Part shown: in pieces, positions 35,228-43,396 of the stretch
Position numbering within the stretch: position 1 is the stretch's first letter
Layout: each line of letters begins with the position of its first letter
Source: SAR202 cluster bacterium
GTDB taxonomy: Bacteria > Chloroflexota > Dehalococcoidia > Lucifugimonadales > VGZR01
Length of the DNA: 64,000 nt
Assembly (NCBI GenBank): GCA_016872515.1
Contig: VGZR01000005.1
Coordinates: forward strand, 1 to 64,000
Direction: 5' to 3'
Notes under the pieces: generated by a model
Database searches by the model: none
What the model was told of the DNA's origin: nothing
What the model saw: the letters and a program-made list of their open reading frames with translations, nothing else
Program-made: the position numbers and the translations under genes

Positions 35228-35935
35228 CTATGAAGTCACGCGTTGTGTTTTCCCCGGACGAGACGCCAGCCGCTGGCCCACCTTCTCGGAGCGTAGCTCT
35301 CGCAAGACATCCGAAGCCACCCACTTCACCGCCCGCGAGTCCGACGTCGAAAGCCGCTCGGCAGACCGGATGGCGGCATCGTTGAGCGCTAGGTTGCGCT
35401 TACCGATGCTCCGCAGGGCCCAGCTGACCGCTTTCTTCACAAAGTTCCGGCCGTCCGGGGCTCCCTGCTCTATGAGAGGAAGGAGCTTCAGGAACGCCTC
35501 GTCATGCGCGCGCTTGTCGTGGACCGCCAGGCTCGCTATCAGCGCAAAGGCGGCCCGCTTGACGAACTCTTCGGGCCGCTTCGACCACTCCTCCGCCTTC
35601 CGGTAGGCGTACGGCGTCTTGTCGAACAGCTCGCCACAGCAGATATCGCAGATGTCCCAGGAGGACACTTCTCCTACCCACCGCTCCATGAACTCCTCGG
35701 TGACTTGGCGCGGGTCCGCCACCATCGCAGCCAGCAACCTCGCCTCGTTGACGCCGGAACGCCACAGCGCCTCAGCCAGCCGGTGGTCTTTGCCGGCGTG
35801 TTTAGCGAGCTCTCTCAGCTTGGGGACGGGCACGCCGAACGCTTTCGCTGAGGAGATGCCGTACCGGGCCCGCCCGGCCACGTTCGGCGGGTCGCCTAGC
35901 TTCATCAACTCTTCCAGGACTTGTTCGGCCTTCAT
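35228..35935 (-). CDS. AlkD-like DNA alkylation repair protein
   Basis: 235 residues from ATG at 35935 (MKAEQVLEELMKLGDP). It is an all-helical HEAT-like repeat protein of the AlkD family: GISSAKAFGVPVPKLRELAK, the conserved acidic/aromatic stretch WVGEVSSWDICDICCGELF, and GRNFVKKAVSWALRSIGKRN. AlkD enzymes excise N3- and N7-alkylated purines without base flipping. Its start lies 30 nt from the divergent MFS gene start, so their promoters are back to back. It is a separate unit from rny. Confidence 0.88.
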   Translation of the reverse strand: MKAEQVLEELMKLGDPPNVAGRARYGISSAKAFGVPVPKLRELAKHAGKDHRLAEALWRSGVNEARLLAAMVADPRQVTEEFMERWVGEVSSWDICDICCGELFDKTPYAYRKAEEWSKRPEEFVKRAAFALIASLAVHDKRAHDEAFLKLLPLIEQGAPDGRNFVKKAVSWALRSIGKRNLALNDAAIRSAERLSTSDSRAVKWVASDVLRELRSEKVGQRLASRPGKTQRVTS

Positions 35936-35944
35936 TGGACTCGA

Positions 35945-35950
35945 TAGAAT
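35945..35950 (+). promoter_or_regulatory. -10 box just upstream of the MFS start
   Basis: TAGAAT, 14 nt before the ATG at 35965, predicts a 5' leader of only about 8 nt, too short for a normal ribosome site; none is visible. No clear -35. Confidence 0.35.
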
Positions 35951-35964
35951 ATCCCTCGGCTGGC

Positions 35965-37305
35965 ATGGCAAACACACCGCACCAAGCGGCGCCTCGGCGC
36001 CGCCATCCTAACACCCTCCGCGCGTTCGAGAACCCCACCTACCGGGTGCTTTGGCCCTCCGGCTTCTTCTTCTACTCCACCCGCTGGATGCAGGTCGTGC
36101 TCCTCGGCTGGTTCGTGCTGGAGCAGACCGACTCAGCCTTGAGCGTGGCGATGGTGGGGTTCTTCGTCGCTGCACCCTTGTTCGTCTTGGGGCCAGTCGG
36201 CGGCCTCCTGGCGGACTCGGCACACCGCCGTACCATCCTGCGCGGCACCCAGGCGGCTAACGCCGTCGCCATCGTCGTCACCACCGTCCTCCTCCACATC
36301 GGCCACATGGCCTATTGGCACGCCTATCTCATCGTCTTGGTCTCGGGCGTCGCCTGGGCACTGGAGAACCCAACACGGCGCTCCATCATGCTCGACCTAC
36401 ACGGTAGGTCCGGCCTGGCCAACGCCATGGCTTTGGAGGCGGCGGCGATGAACGCGAGCCGTATGGCCGGGCCGGCGCTGGCGGGCCTCCTCATCGCCCT
36501 CATTGACGTGAAGGGCGGCTACATCGTGGCGTCCGCCTTCGCCATCATCTCCGTCGCCACGGTATGGTGGCTCAAGCTCGACCTGCCATGGAAGGCGCCT
36601 GCCGTCAAGCAGAGCGTGATGAGCAACCTTGCCCAAGGCATCGCCTATGTACGGAGCGACCAGACCATCCTGGGTGTCATCGCCATCACCGTCATCATGA
36701 ACCTGTTCCTCTACCCCTACCTCCAGATCATGCCTGTCATCGCGCGGGATGTGCTCCACGTCGGCCCGGGGCACATGGGCGCGATGCAGGCGATGGACGG
36801 CCTGGGCGCGCTGGTCGGCGCCGTGCTCATCGCTTCGGCCGCGAGCGGCATCCGCCGCCACGGCCTCGTGTTCGTCGGCGGTGCCGCCATCTCCATGGTT
36901 ATGCTGCTCGCCTTCTCCTTTGCCAAGTCGTTCGGCGTATCACTGCCCCTGCTCCTCATCCTCGGCCTCGGCACATCGGGGTTCAGCGCGATGCAGGCCA
37001 CCATCGTCATCCTCGTCGCCCGCGAGGAGCTTCGCGGTAGAGTCCTGGGCGTCGTCAGCCTGGCGATTGGCACCGGCCCTCTGGGCGCACTGTTCATCGG
37101 TGGCATCGCCGACGCCACCAGCCCCACGTTCGCCATCCGCCTCAACGCCATCATCGCCATCGCCTTGACCGCTCTCGTCTGGGTATTCATGCGCCGGATG
37201 CGCCAGCGGACAGAGCCAGTGGAGCAGACGGCCCTCAAAGCAGAGGCGGCAGAGGCCGATACGCCCCAACCTGCCCAGGCTACTCCGGACCAGGGCTGGC
37301 GTTGA
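35965..37305 (+). CDS. MFS transporter
   Basis: 446 residues with about 12 hydrophobic helices; the ATG at 35965 (MANTPHQAAP) is chosen because it follows a -10 box. The motif-A-like loop GGLLADSAHRRTILRGTQ between helices 2 and 3, ENPTRRSIM, and the mid-protein cytoplasmic loop fit the enterobactin-exporter/DHA3-type MFS group. Substrate unknown, probably efflux. The C-terminal tail is polar and Pro/Ala-rich. It ends 63 nt before purF, whose own promoter starts within the last codons, so it is likely a separate transcript. Confidence 0.88.
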   Translation: MANTPHQAAPRRRHPNTLRAFENPTYRVLWPSGFFFYSTRWMQVVLLGWFVLEQTDSALSVAMVGFFVAAPLFVLGPVGGLLADSAHRRTILRGTQAANAVAIVVTTVLLHIGHMAYWHAYLIVLVSGVAWALENPTRRSIMLDLHGRSGLANAMALEAAAMNASRMAGPALAGLLIALIDVKGGYIVASAFAIISVATVWWLKLDLPWKAPAVKQSVMSNLAQGIAYVRSDQTILGVIAITVIMNLFLYPYLQIMPVIARDVLHVGPGHMGAMQAMDGLGALVGAVLIASAASGIRRHGLVFVGGAAISMVMLLAFSFAKSFGVSLPLLLILGLGTSGFSAMQATIVILVAREELRGRVLGVVSLAIGTGPLGALFIGGIADATSPTFAIRLNAIIAIALTALVWVFMRRMRQRTEPVEQTALKAEAAEADTPQPAQATPDQGWR

Positions 37306-37330
37306 CCGCACAAGCGAGGCACAATATACT
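37302..37330 (+). promoter_or_regulatory. Sigma-70-type promoter of purF
   Basis: TTGACC (37302-37307), a 17-nt spacer and TATACT (37325-37330), 38 nt upstream of the purF TTG start. A near-consensus housekeeping promoter that overlaps the end of the MFS gene. Confidence 0.7.
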
Positions 37331-37368
37331 TTGCAACCATCCAGAGCGGGGGTGAACAGCGCTTCCAC

Positions 37369-38811
37369 TTGGCCACCGAACTGCCCGGCAACGAGGCTGC
37401 CTCTGTCCTTGACCCCGGCGACCACGCCAAAGAAGCGTGCGGGGTGGTGGGGGTGTACGCGCCGGGCGACGACGTAGCCCGAGTCGCCTTCTTCGGCGTC
37501 TATGCCCTCCAGCACCGCGGCCAGGAGAGCGTGGGCATCGCCACCGGCGACGGCGAGCGCATCCACATCCGCAAGGCGATGGGCCTGGTTGCCCAGAGCT
37601 TCCATGAAGACGACCTCTACGGCCTTCCGGGCTTCGTCGCCATCTCCCACACCCGCTACTCCACCACCGGCTCTAGCTGCCTCGTCAACGCGCAGCCGTT
37701 CATCTTCAAGGGGCCGAACATCGAGCTGGCCGTCGCCCACAACGGCAACGTCGTCAACGCCGCAAAGCTGCGCGAGGAGCTCACAGGCTGGGGCTGCGTC
37801 TTCAACACCAGCAGCGACACCGAAATCATCGGCAACATGCTGACCCACGCGCCCGCCACCGACTGGGAGGGACGCATCGCCTACACCATGCGGCGGCTGG
37901 AGGGCGCCTACTCCCTGACCGTTACCACCAAGGACACCCTGCTGGGCATCCGCGACCCCCTCGGCGTGCGGCCTCTGTGCATGGGCCGCCTCAACGGCGG
38001 GTGGGTTATCGCCTCCGAGAGTTGCGCCCTCGACCATATCGGCGCCGACTTCACCCGCGAGATAGAGCCAGGCGAAGCAGTTTTGATAGACAAAGACGGC
38101 CCACGGACGGTGTACCAGCGCCCGGCCGCCGAAATCCGCGCTTCCTGTATCTTCGAACACATCTACTTCGCCCGGCCCGATAGCCTCCTCGACGGCAAGC
38201 TGGCTTACAAGATGCGCATGTCCATGGGCGCCCAGCTCGCCAAGGAGCATGCGGTCGAGGCCGACATGGTCATCGGCGTTCCAGACTCGGCCATCGCCGC
38301 CGCCGTCGGCTACTCCCAGGAGGCTGGCATCCCGTACGGCGAGGGGCTGGTCAAGAACCGCTATGTGGGCCGTACCTTCATCCTCCCTGACCAGCGCCTG
38401 CGCGACCTCGGCGTCCGCCGCAAGCTCAACACCCTGCCGGAAGTCATCCGCGGCAAGCGCCTCGTCGTGGTGGACGACAGCATCGTCAGGGGCACCACGA
38501 CACCCCACGTCGTCAACCTGCTCCGCAAGGGTGGCGCCAAGGAGATCCACCTCCGCATCTGTGCCCCACCCATCATGTGGCCCTGCCATCTGGGCGTGGA
38601 CTTTGCCACCCGCAAGGAGCTCATCGCCGCCAACATGAAGGTTGACGAGATCCGCAGCTTCGTCGGCGCCGACTCCCTCGGCTACCTCAGCCACGGGGGC
38701 CTGCTCAAAGCCGTCGGCCTGACGCGCAACAAGGTTTGCATGGCCTGCTTCACCGGCGAGTACCCCATCCCCGTCCAACTGGAGATGGATAAGCTGGCCC
38801 TGGAGGCGTGA
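37369..38811 (+). CDS. purF: Amidophosphoribosyltransferase
   Basis: 480 residues, translated from TTG. The Ntn-type glutaminase domain begins at the cysteine of EACGVVGVY after a ~23-residue propeptide (the usual Bacillus-type processed form). ALQHRGQESVGIAT, HTRYSTTGSS and NSDT-like SSDTEIIGNML follow. The phosphoribosyltransferase domain carries the PRPP motif LVVVDDSIVRGTTTPHVV, and the C-terminus has cysteines (CICAPP..., VCMACFTGEYP) like the Fe-S-binding type. It catalyses the first committed step of purine synthesis. First gene of purF-purM-purH. Confidence 0.97.
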   Translation: MATELPGNEAASVLDPGDHAKEACGVVGVYAPGDDVARVAFFGVYALQHRGQESVGIATGDGERIHIRKAMGLVAQSFHEDDLYGLPGFVAISHTRYSTTGSSCLVNAQPFIFKGPNIELAVAHNGNVVNAAKLREELTGWGCVFNTSSDTEIIGNMLTHAPATDWEGRIAYTMRRLEGAYSLTVTTKDTLLGIRDPLGVRPLCMGRLNGGWVIASESCALDHIGADFTREIEPGEAVLIDKDGPRTVYQRPAAEIRASCIFEHIYFARPDSLLDGKLAYKMRMSMGAQLAKEHAVEADMVIGVPDSAIAAAVGYSQEAGIPYGEGLVKNRYVGRTFILPDQRLRDLGVRRKLNTLPEVIRGKRLVVVDDSIVRGTTTPHVVNLLRKGGAKEIHLRICAPPIMWPCHLGVDFATRKELIAANMKVDEIRSFVGADSLGYLSHGGLLKAVGLTRNKVCMACFTGEYPIPVQLEMDKLALEA

Positions 38812-38926
38812 CCTTGGCAGCGTCGCGGCAGGGCGGCGCATCCAAGGCCGCTCCACAGCGTCTGAACACGCTTTGCATAAGAACTACCATCTTTTGGTCG
38901 TGGGCTCTCCCACCCCCACCTTTGAT

Positions 38927-38950
38927 TCCTCCCCCCCAAGGGGGAGGAGG
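38927..38950. repeat. G/C-rich hairpin, related to the dispersed repeat ends
   Basis: TCCTCCCCCCCAAGGGGGAGGAGG in the purF-purM spacer is a self-complementary unit like the terminal hairpins of the ~180-bp repeats at 56.4 and 58.4 kb. An outer pair GGGCTC/GAGCCC-like also flanks it. Confidence 0.5.
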
Positions 38951-38991
38951 GATATCAAGAGGAGCCCATTTCTCTTAAAGGCAGGCCTTTT

Positions 38992-40014
38992 GTGGAAAAC
39001 TGTCTGAATACCTACAAGGCCGCGGGCGTTGACCGCGACGCGGCAAGCTCCGTAAAGCAGCGCATCGCCGCGCTCGCCAGGCCTACCCATGGCCCCGAGG
39101 TCATCGGCGGCATCGGCTGGTTCGGCGGCCTGTTCCAACTCTCCAGCTTCCGCGACCCCGTCCTCGTCTCCAGCACCGACGGCGTCGGCACCAAGATTAA
39201 GCTGGCCCACTGGATGGACAGCTACCGCTCCCTCGGCATGGACCTGGTCAACGCCAACATAAACGACGTCATCGTCTGCGGGGCGCGCCCCCTCTTTTTC
39301 CTCGACTACATCGCCATCGGCAAGATGGAGGCGCATGTGGTGGAGGAGTTGGTGGCGGGCATGGCGGACGCGTGCCGCCAGTCGGAGTGCGCCCTCATCG
39401 GCGGCGAGACCGCCGAGATGCCTAGCGTGTACAGCCAAGGGGAGTTCGACCTAGCTGGCTTCGTGGTCGGCGCCGTCGAGCGAGACGGCATCCTCGACCC
39501 GGCACGGGTACAGCACGGCGATGTTCTCATCGGCCTCCCTTCCAACGGCCTCCACACCAACGGCTACTCGCTGGTGCGCCGCATCTTCAACCTCGACGAA
39601 GACCAGGCACCACTCCACGCCTACGAGCCGGAGCTTGGCCAGACCCTCGGCGAGGCGCTCCTGGCCCCCCATCTGCCCTACTACCCCACGCTCAAGCCCC
39701 TGCTGCCGTCCATCAAGGCGATGTCCCACATCACCGGCGGAGGCCTCGTGGAGAACATGCCGCGCTCACTGCCGGAGCCGCTGGCAGCCCGCTTCGACAC
39801 CGCTTCATGGGACGTGCCACCCATCTTCAAACTCATCCAGGGACGAGAGATGGTGGACCGCGCCGAGATGTTCCGCGTCTTCAACATGGGCCTCGGCATG
39901 GTCCTGGTCTGCCCACCCGGTGAGGTGGACGCCATCTTGCGGGGAGCGCCGGAGGCGAAAGTCGTGGGCGAGGTGGTGAAGGCCCGTGGCAGCCGGCGGG
40001 TTATCCTGGACTAG
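38992..40014 (+). CDS. purM: Phosphoribosylformylglycinamidine cyclo-ligase
   Basis: 340 residues, GTG start (MENCLNTYKAAGVDRDAAS). The ATP-grasp-like PurM fold is recognised by GGIGWFGGLFQL, VSSTDGVGTKIKLA, LVNANINDVIVCGARPLFFLDYIA, GGETAEMPSVY, GLPSNGLHTNGYSLVR and HITGGGLVENMPR. It closes the imidazole ring to give AIR. It is separated from purF by a 180-nt spacer with a repeat hairpin, and from purH by 33 nt. Length is normal. Confidence 0.96.
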   Translation: MENCLNTYKAAGVDRDAASSVKQRIAALARPTHGPEVIGGIGWFGGLFQLSSFRDPVLVSSTDGVGTKIKLAHWMDSYRSLGMDLVNANINDVIVCGARPLFFLDYIAIGKMEAHVVEELVAGMADACRQSECALIGGETAEMPSVYSQGEFDLAGFVVGAVERDGILDPARVQHGDVLIGLPSNGLHTNGYSLVRRIFNLDEDQAPLHAYEPELGQTLGEALLAPHLPYYPTLKPLLPSIKAMSHITGGGLVENMPRSLPEPLAARFDTASWDVPPIFKLIQGREMVDRAEMFRVFNMGLGMVLVCPPGEVDAILRGAPEAKVVGEVVKARGSRRVILD

Positions 40015-40047
40015 TCAGCGCGACTCTCTGACCTCTACGATATTTCC

Positions 40048-41592
40048 ATGCGCGCACTACTGAGCGTTTACGATAAGAAGGGCATCGCCGACCTCGCGCG
40101 GGCGCTGCACCAGGCTGGCGTCGAGCTGGTCAGCACCGGCGGCACGTACCGCACCCTGCGCGATGAGGCCAAGCTGCCCGTCAAGCAGGTCTCTGACCTC
40201 ACCGACTTCCCCGAGATCCTCGACGGCCGGGTCAAGACCCTCCACCCCCGCATCCACGGAGGCATCCTCGCGCGGCGAGATGTCCCGGCCCACCGCAGCC
40301 AGATGGCCGAGCACGGCATCGGCCCCATAGACCTCGTCGCCGCCAACCTCTACCCCTTCGTGGAGACCATCAGCAGGTCCGGCGTCACGCTGGAAGAGGC
40401 GCTGGAGAACATAGACATCGGCGGGCCGGCCATGGTCCGCGCCGCAGCCAAGAACTTCCCCCACGTCATCGTCGTCACCGACCCGGGCGACTACGGCTGG
40501 ATCGCCCAGAAGCTCTCGGCTGCCAAGACCAGCGACGGCCTGGCGCAGCGCCTGTCCCACGACGAGCGCCGCAAACTGGCGCAAAAGGCCTTCCAGCACG
40601 TCGCCCTCTACGACACCGCGGTGTCACAGTATCTCGCCACAGGCGGCGACATGCCCGCCGAATTGACGCTTGGCTTCCGCCGCGTTGCCGCCCTGCGCTA
40701 TGGTGAGAACCCCCACCAGGCCGCGAGCCTCTACGCCGACATGCCCGGCTCGGGCGGCATCGCCACCGCCAAGCAGCTCCACGGCAAAGAGCTGTCCTTC
40801 AACAACATCCTCGACGCCGACGCCGCATGGCGTGTGGCGTCCGACTTCGACGGGCCTGCCGTCGCGGTCATCAAGCATTGCAACCCTTGCGGCCTGGCCA
40901 CCCACCAGGACCTGCTCCGCGCCTACCAGCTCGCCTACGAAGGCGACACCGTCTCGGCCTACGGCGGCATCGTCGGCTTCAACCGGCCCGTCACCTCCGC
41001 CGCCGTCGAGGCCATGCGGAGCGTGTTCTACGAGGTCGTCGTCGCCCCGGCGTACGAGCCTGCCGCCCTGAAAGCCCTCCAGGAGCGCAAGAACCTGCGC
41101 GTGCTGGAGGTGGCCCCAGCGGCGGGCCTGATGGCCAACACCGACGTCCGCCGCGTCTCCGGCGGCGTGCTTGTCCAGACCGCCGACAACCCGGCGGAGG
41201 ACCCCTCAGCGTGGCGCGCCGTCACCCAGCGAGTACCCAGCGAGGAGGAGAGGATAGACCTCGCCTTCGCGTGGAAGGCCGCAAAGCACGTCAAGTCCAA
41301 CGCCATCGTCCTCGCCAAGCGCCAGGCCATCGTCGGCATCGGCGCGGGCCAGCCCAACCGCGTCAACTCCGTCCACCTCGCCATCCGCACCGCAGGCGAG
41401 AGGTCGCGCGGCAGCGTCCTCGCCTCCGACGCCTTCTTCCCCTTCCCCGACAACATCGAGCGCGCCGCCGAAGGAGGCGTGACCGCCATCGTCCAGCCCG
41501 GCGGCTCCATCCGCGACGACGAGGTCGTCGCTGCAGCCAACAAGGCAGGCATCGCCATGCTCTTCACCGGCATCCGCCACTTCCGGCACTGA
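40048..41592 (+). CDS. purH: Bifunctional AICAR formyltransferase/IMP cyclohydrolase
   Basis: 514 residues. The N-terminal MGS-like IMP cyclohydrolase domain (RALLSVYDKKGIADLARAL, VSTGGTYRTLRD, VKTLHPRIHGGILARRD) is followed by the AICAR formyltransferase domain (RYGENPHQAASLY, KELSFNNILDADAAW, AVIKHCNPCGLA, KSNAIVLAKRQAIVGIGAGQPNRV, SDAFFPFPDNIE). It catalyses the last two steps to IMP. It is the third gene of the purine set, and a glycosyltransferase starts 3 nt after its stop, so read-through is likely. Confidence 0.97.
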   Translation: MRALLSVYDKKGIADLARALHQAGVELVSTGGTYRTLRDEAKLPVKQVSDLTDFPEILDGRVKTLHPRIHGGILARRDVPAHRSQMAEHGIGPIDLVAANLYPFVETISRSGVTLEEALENIDIGGPAMVRAAAKNFPHVIVVTDPGDYGWIAQKLSAAKTSDGLAQRLSHDERRKLAQKAFQHVALYDTAVSQYLATGGDMPAELTLGFRRVAALRYGENPHQAASLYADMPGSGGIATAKQLHGKELSFNNILDADAAWRVASDFDGPAVAVIKHCNPCGLATHQDLLRAYQLAYEGDTVSAYGGIVGFNRPVTSAAVEAMRSVFYEVVVAPAYEPAALKALQERKNLRVLEVAPAAGLMANTDVRRVSGGVLVQTADNPAEDPSAWRAVTQRVPSEEERIDLAFAWKAAKHVKSNAIVLAKRQAIVGIGAGQPNRVNSVHLAIRTAGERSRGSVLASDAFFPFPDNIERAAEGGVTAIVQPGGSIRDDEVVAAANKAGIAMLFTGIRHFRH

Positions 41593-41595
41593 CCC

Positions 41596-42408
41596 TTGAC
41601 CCAGCAGCACACTCCCACCAAAGCTCCCAGCCTCGACGTTGTCATCCCCGTGCTCAACGAGGAGAAGGTGCTCACCGCCAGCGTGACGGGCGTCCACCAC
41701 TTCCTCTCCGGCCACATGGCCCGCTACGACTGGCGCATCGTCGTCGCCGACAACGGCTCCACCGACTGGACGCTGGAGATCCTCAAGCGCATCAAGGAGT
41801 TCTACAAGGAGCGGTTCGACTACATCACCCTGACCCAGCGGGGACGCGGCCGCGCCCTCCGCAAGGCATGGCTGGAGAGCAAGGCCGACATCGTCGCCTA
41901 CATGGACGTGGACCTCTCGACCCACCTGGGCGACTTCGTCCCCCTCATCGAGGCCCTCGACGCCGGTGGATACGAAATCGCCATCGGCTCCCGGCTCCTC
42001 CCCAGCTCCCGCGTCGAGGCGCGCACCACCAAGCGCGAAATCATCTCCCGCTCTTACAACCGCATCATCCAGGCCATGTTCGGGGTGAAGTTCAAGGACG
42101 CCCAGTGCGGCTTCAAGGCCCTGACCCGCCGCGCCGTCAACGACCTCATGCCCCTCATCCAGGATCCCGGGTGGTTCTTCGACACCGAGCTGCTCATCCT
42201 GGCCGAGAAGAACGGCTACCGCATCAAGGAGATCCCCGTCCGCTGGACCGACGACCCCGACAGCCGCGTGAAGGTGTTCAGCACCGCGCGGAAGGACATG
42301 CAGGGGCTGCTGCGCATGAAGCTGGGCGGGCTGCGGCGCCAGTCGGCAAAGCTGGCCCAGGCCCACGGCGCTACAATGGACGCGAAGACCCCCAAAAGAG
42401 GTACGTGA
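41596..42408 (+). CDS. Glycosyltransferase family 2 (dolichyl-phosphate-sugar synthase-like)
   Basis: 270 residues, TTG start. A GT-A fold with LDVVIPVLNEEKVL, VVADNGSTDWTLEIL, the GRGRALRKAWLESKADIVAYMDVDLST acceptor/DxD region, IAIGSRLLPSS and DAQCGFKALTRRAV. It matches the DPM1/polyprenyl-phosphate sugar transferase branch; no C-terminal membrane helices are present. It probably makes a lipid-linked sugar for glycosylation. It follows purH by 3 nt and overlaps the next gene's ATG by one base (TGATG), so translation is coupled. Confidence 0.88.
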   Translation: MTQQHTPTKAPSLDVVIPVLNEEKVLTASVTGVHHFLSGHMARYDWRIVVADNGSTDWTLEILKRIKEFYKERFDYITLTQRGRGRALRKAWLESKADIVAYMDVDLSTHLGDFVPLIEALDAGGYEIAIGSRLLPSSRVEARTTKREIISRSYNRIIQAMFGVKFKDAQCGFKALTRRAVNDLMPLIQDPGWFFDTELLILAEKNGYRIKEIPVRWTDDPDSRVKVFSTARKDMQGLLRMKLGGLRRQSAKLAQAHGATMDAKTPKRGT

Positions 42409-42947
42409 TGCCCAACGCAGTCTTGGTGGTTGACATGCTGGTCGGCTTCCTGGAGCCTGGCCACAACCTGTACTGCGGCGACGACGCCCGCAAGATTATC
42501 CCCAACGTCAAGCGGCTCATCGAGTCGGAGCAGGCCAAAGGCTCCAAGGTCTTCTTCATTGCCGACAACCACGACCCCGACGACCTGGAGTTCAAGGTGT
42601 TCCCGCCGCACTGCATCCGCGGCACGAAAGAGGCCCAGGTCATCCCGGAACTGGCCGGCTACAAGGGCGAACTCATCCCCAAGAAGCGATACAGCGCCTT
42701 CTACGGCACCGACCTGGAGCAGCGCCTCGCGAAGCTCAAGCCGGACAAGCTCATCCTCGTGGGGGTGTGCACCGACATCTGCGTGATGTACACCGCCTCC
42801 AGCGCCCGCAACCGCGACTACGCCATCGAGGTGCCGGTGGACTGCGTCGCCTCCTTCGATGAGCAAGCGCACCGCAATGCCCTCAAGCACATGGAGAAGA
42901 TCCTAGGCGTGAAGCTGCTGACCGGCACAAAGGCTGGAGGGCGTTGA
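42408..42947 (+). CDS. Isochorismatase-fold hydrolase (nicotinamidase-like)
   Basis: 179 residues from ATG at 42408; the ORF track hides it in a 706-residue shadow frame. The cysteine-hydrolase triad is visible: Asp in VLVVDMLVGFL, Lys in PKKRYSAFYGTDL, and Cys in LVGVCTDICVMYTA. The metal-ligand region DNHDPDDLEF and FPPHC is nicotinamidase-like. It is expected to deaminate nicotinamide or a similar amide, feeding NAD salvage. It is coupled to the glycosyltransferase by a TGATG overlap; a functional link is not apparent. Confidence 0.87.
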   Translation: MPNAVLVVDMLVGFLEPGHNLYCGDDARKIIPNVKRLIESEQAKGSKVFFIADNHDPDDLEFKVFPPHCIRGTKEAQVIPELAGYKGELIPKKRYSAFYGTDLEQRLAKLKPDKLILVGVCTDICVMYTASSARNRDYAIEVPVDCVASFDEQAHRNALKHMEKILGVKLLTGTKAGGR

Positions 42948-42986
42948 AGCGGCAAGAGAGGCCTCATCGGCCGCGGAGGTTCTAAC

Positions 42987-43391
42987 CTAGCCTTCGCCTA
43001 CCAGTTCGGGGTCGGTGAATTGGACATCAATGGTGCACCCTTCGATTACGTCGGGGATACTGTCATCAGGATTGGGTAGTCCCTCAGCAACCCTCTTTCC
43101 GCTGGCGTACACGATTATGCCGATTCCGTCTGTCCGCTTAGCACCTTCATAGACGTATCCGATTCCAAGACCAACTACACCTTCGACCGCTCTAAGTGCT
43201 TCACGATACCTTTCTCTAGCTTCCTTCAAGACCTCGGAGTGTATAGAAGGGCTGTTTTTGACTTGCTCTGTGCAACTGACCCTGTCGCTGGCAAACGGGT
43301 CGGGCTTGCCGCAAGCCAATATCAACCCAGCCAGCAGCGCCAGCAACACCAACGATGGCCATGAACGAGGTTCATGAACCAACTTCATCAT
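42987..43391 (-). CDS. Small lipoprotein of unknown function
   Basis: 134 residues from ATG at 43391 (MMKLVHEPRSWPSL). The signal peptide ends in a lipobox LILAC-GK, so the mature protein (C23 or so onward) is membrane-anchored outside. The body has an alpha-beta look (KEARERYREALRAVEGVVGLGIGYVYEGAKRTDGIGIIVYASGKR), reminiscent of small protease-associated domains that also feature VxGVGIG, but I cannot place it. Composition is AT-richer than neighbouring genes. It starts 5 nt after the tilS stop. Confidence 0.65.
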   Translation of the reverse strand: MMKLVHEPRSWPSLVLLALLAGLILACGKPDPFASDRVSCTEQVKNSPSIHSEVLKEARERYREALRAVEGVVGLGIGYVYEGAKRTDGIGIIVYASGKRVAEGLPNPDDSIPDVIEGCTIDVQFTDPELVGEG

Positions 43392-43396
43392 CAGCT

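Noticed and set aside
36940-38856. 638-residue minus-strand ORF
   Set aside because: It is antisense to purF and the MFS gene, with no motif of its own; long antisense frames are expected in GC-rich coding DNA.
40827-42407. N-terminal 527 codons of the plus-strand ORF 40827-42947
   Set aside because: Arg/Pro-rich shadow of purH and the glycosyltransferase; only the part from ATG 42408 (nicotinamidase-like) is real.
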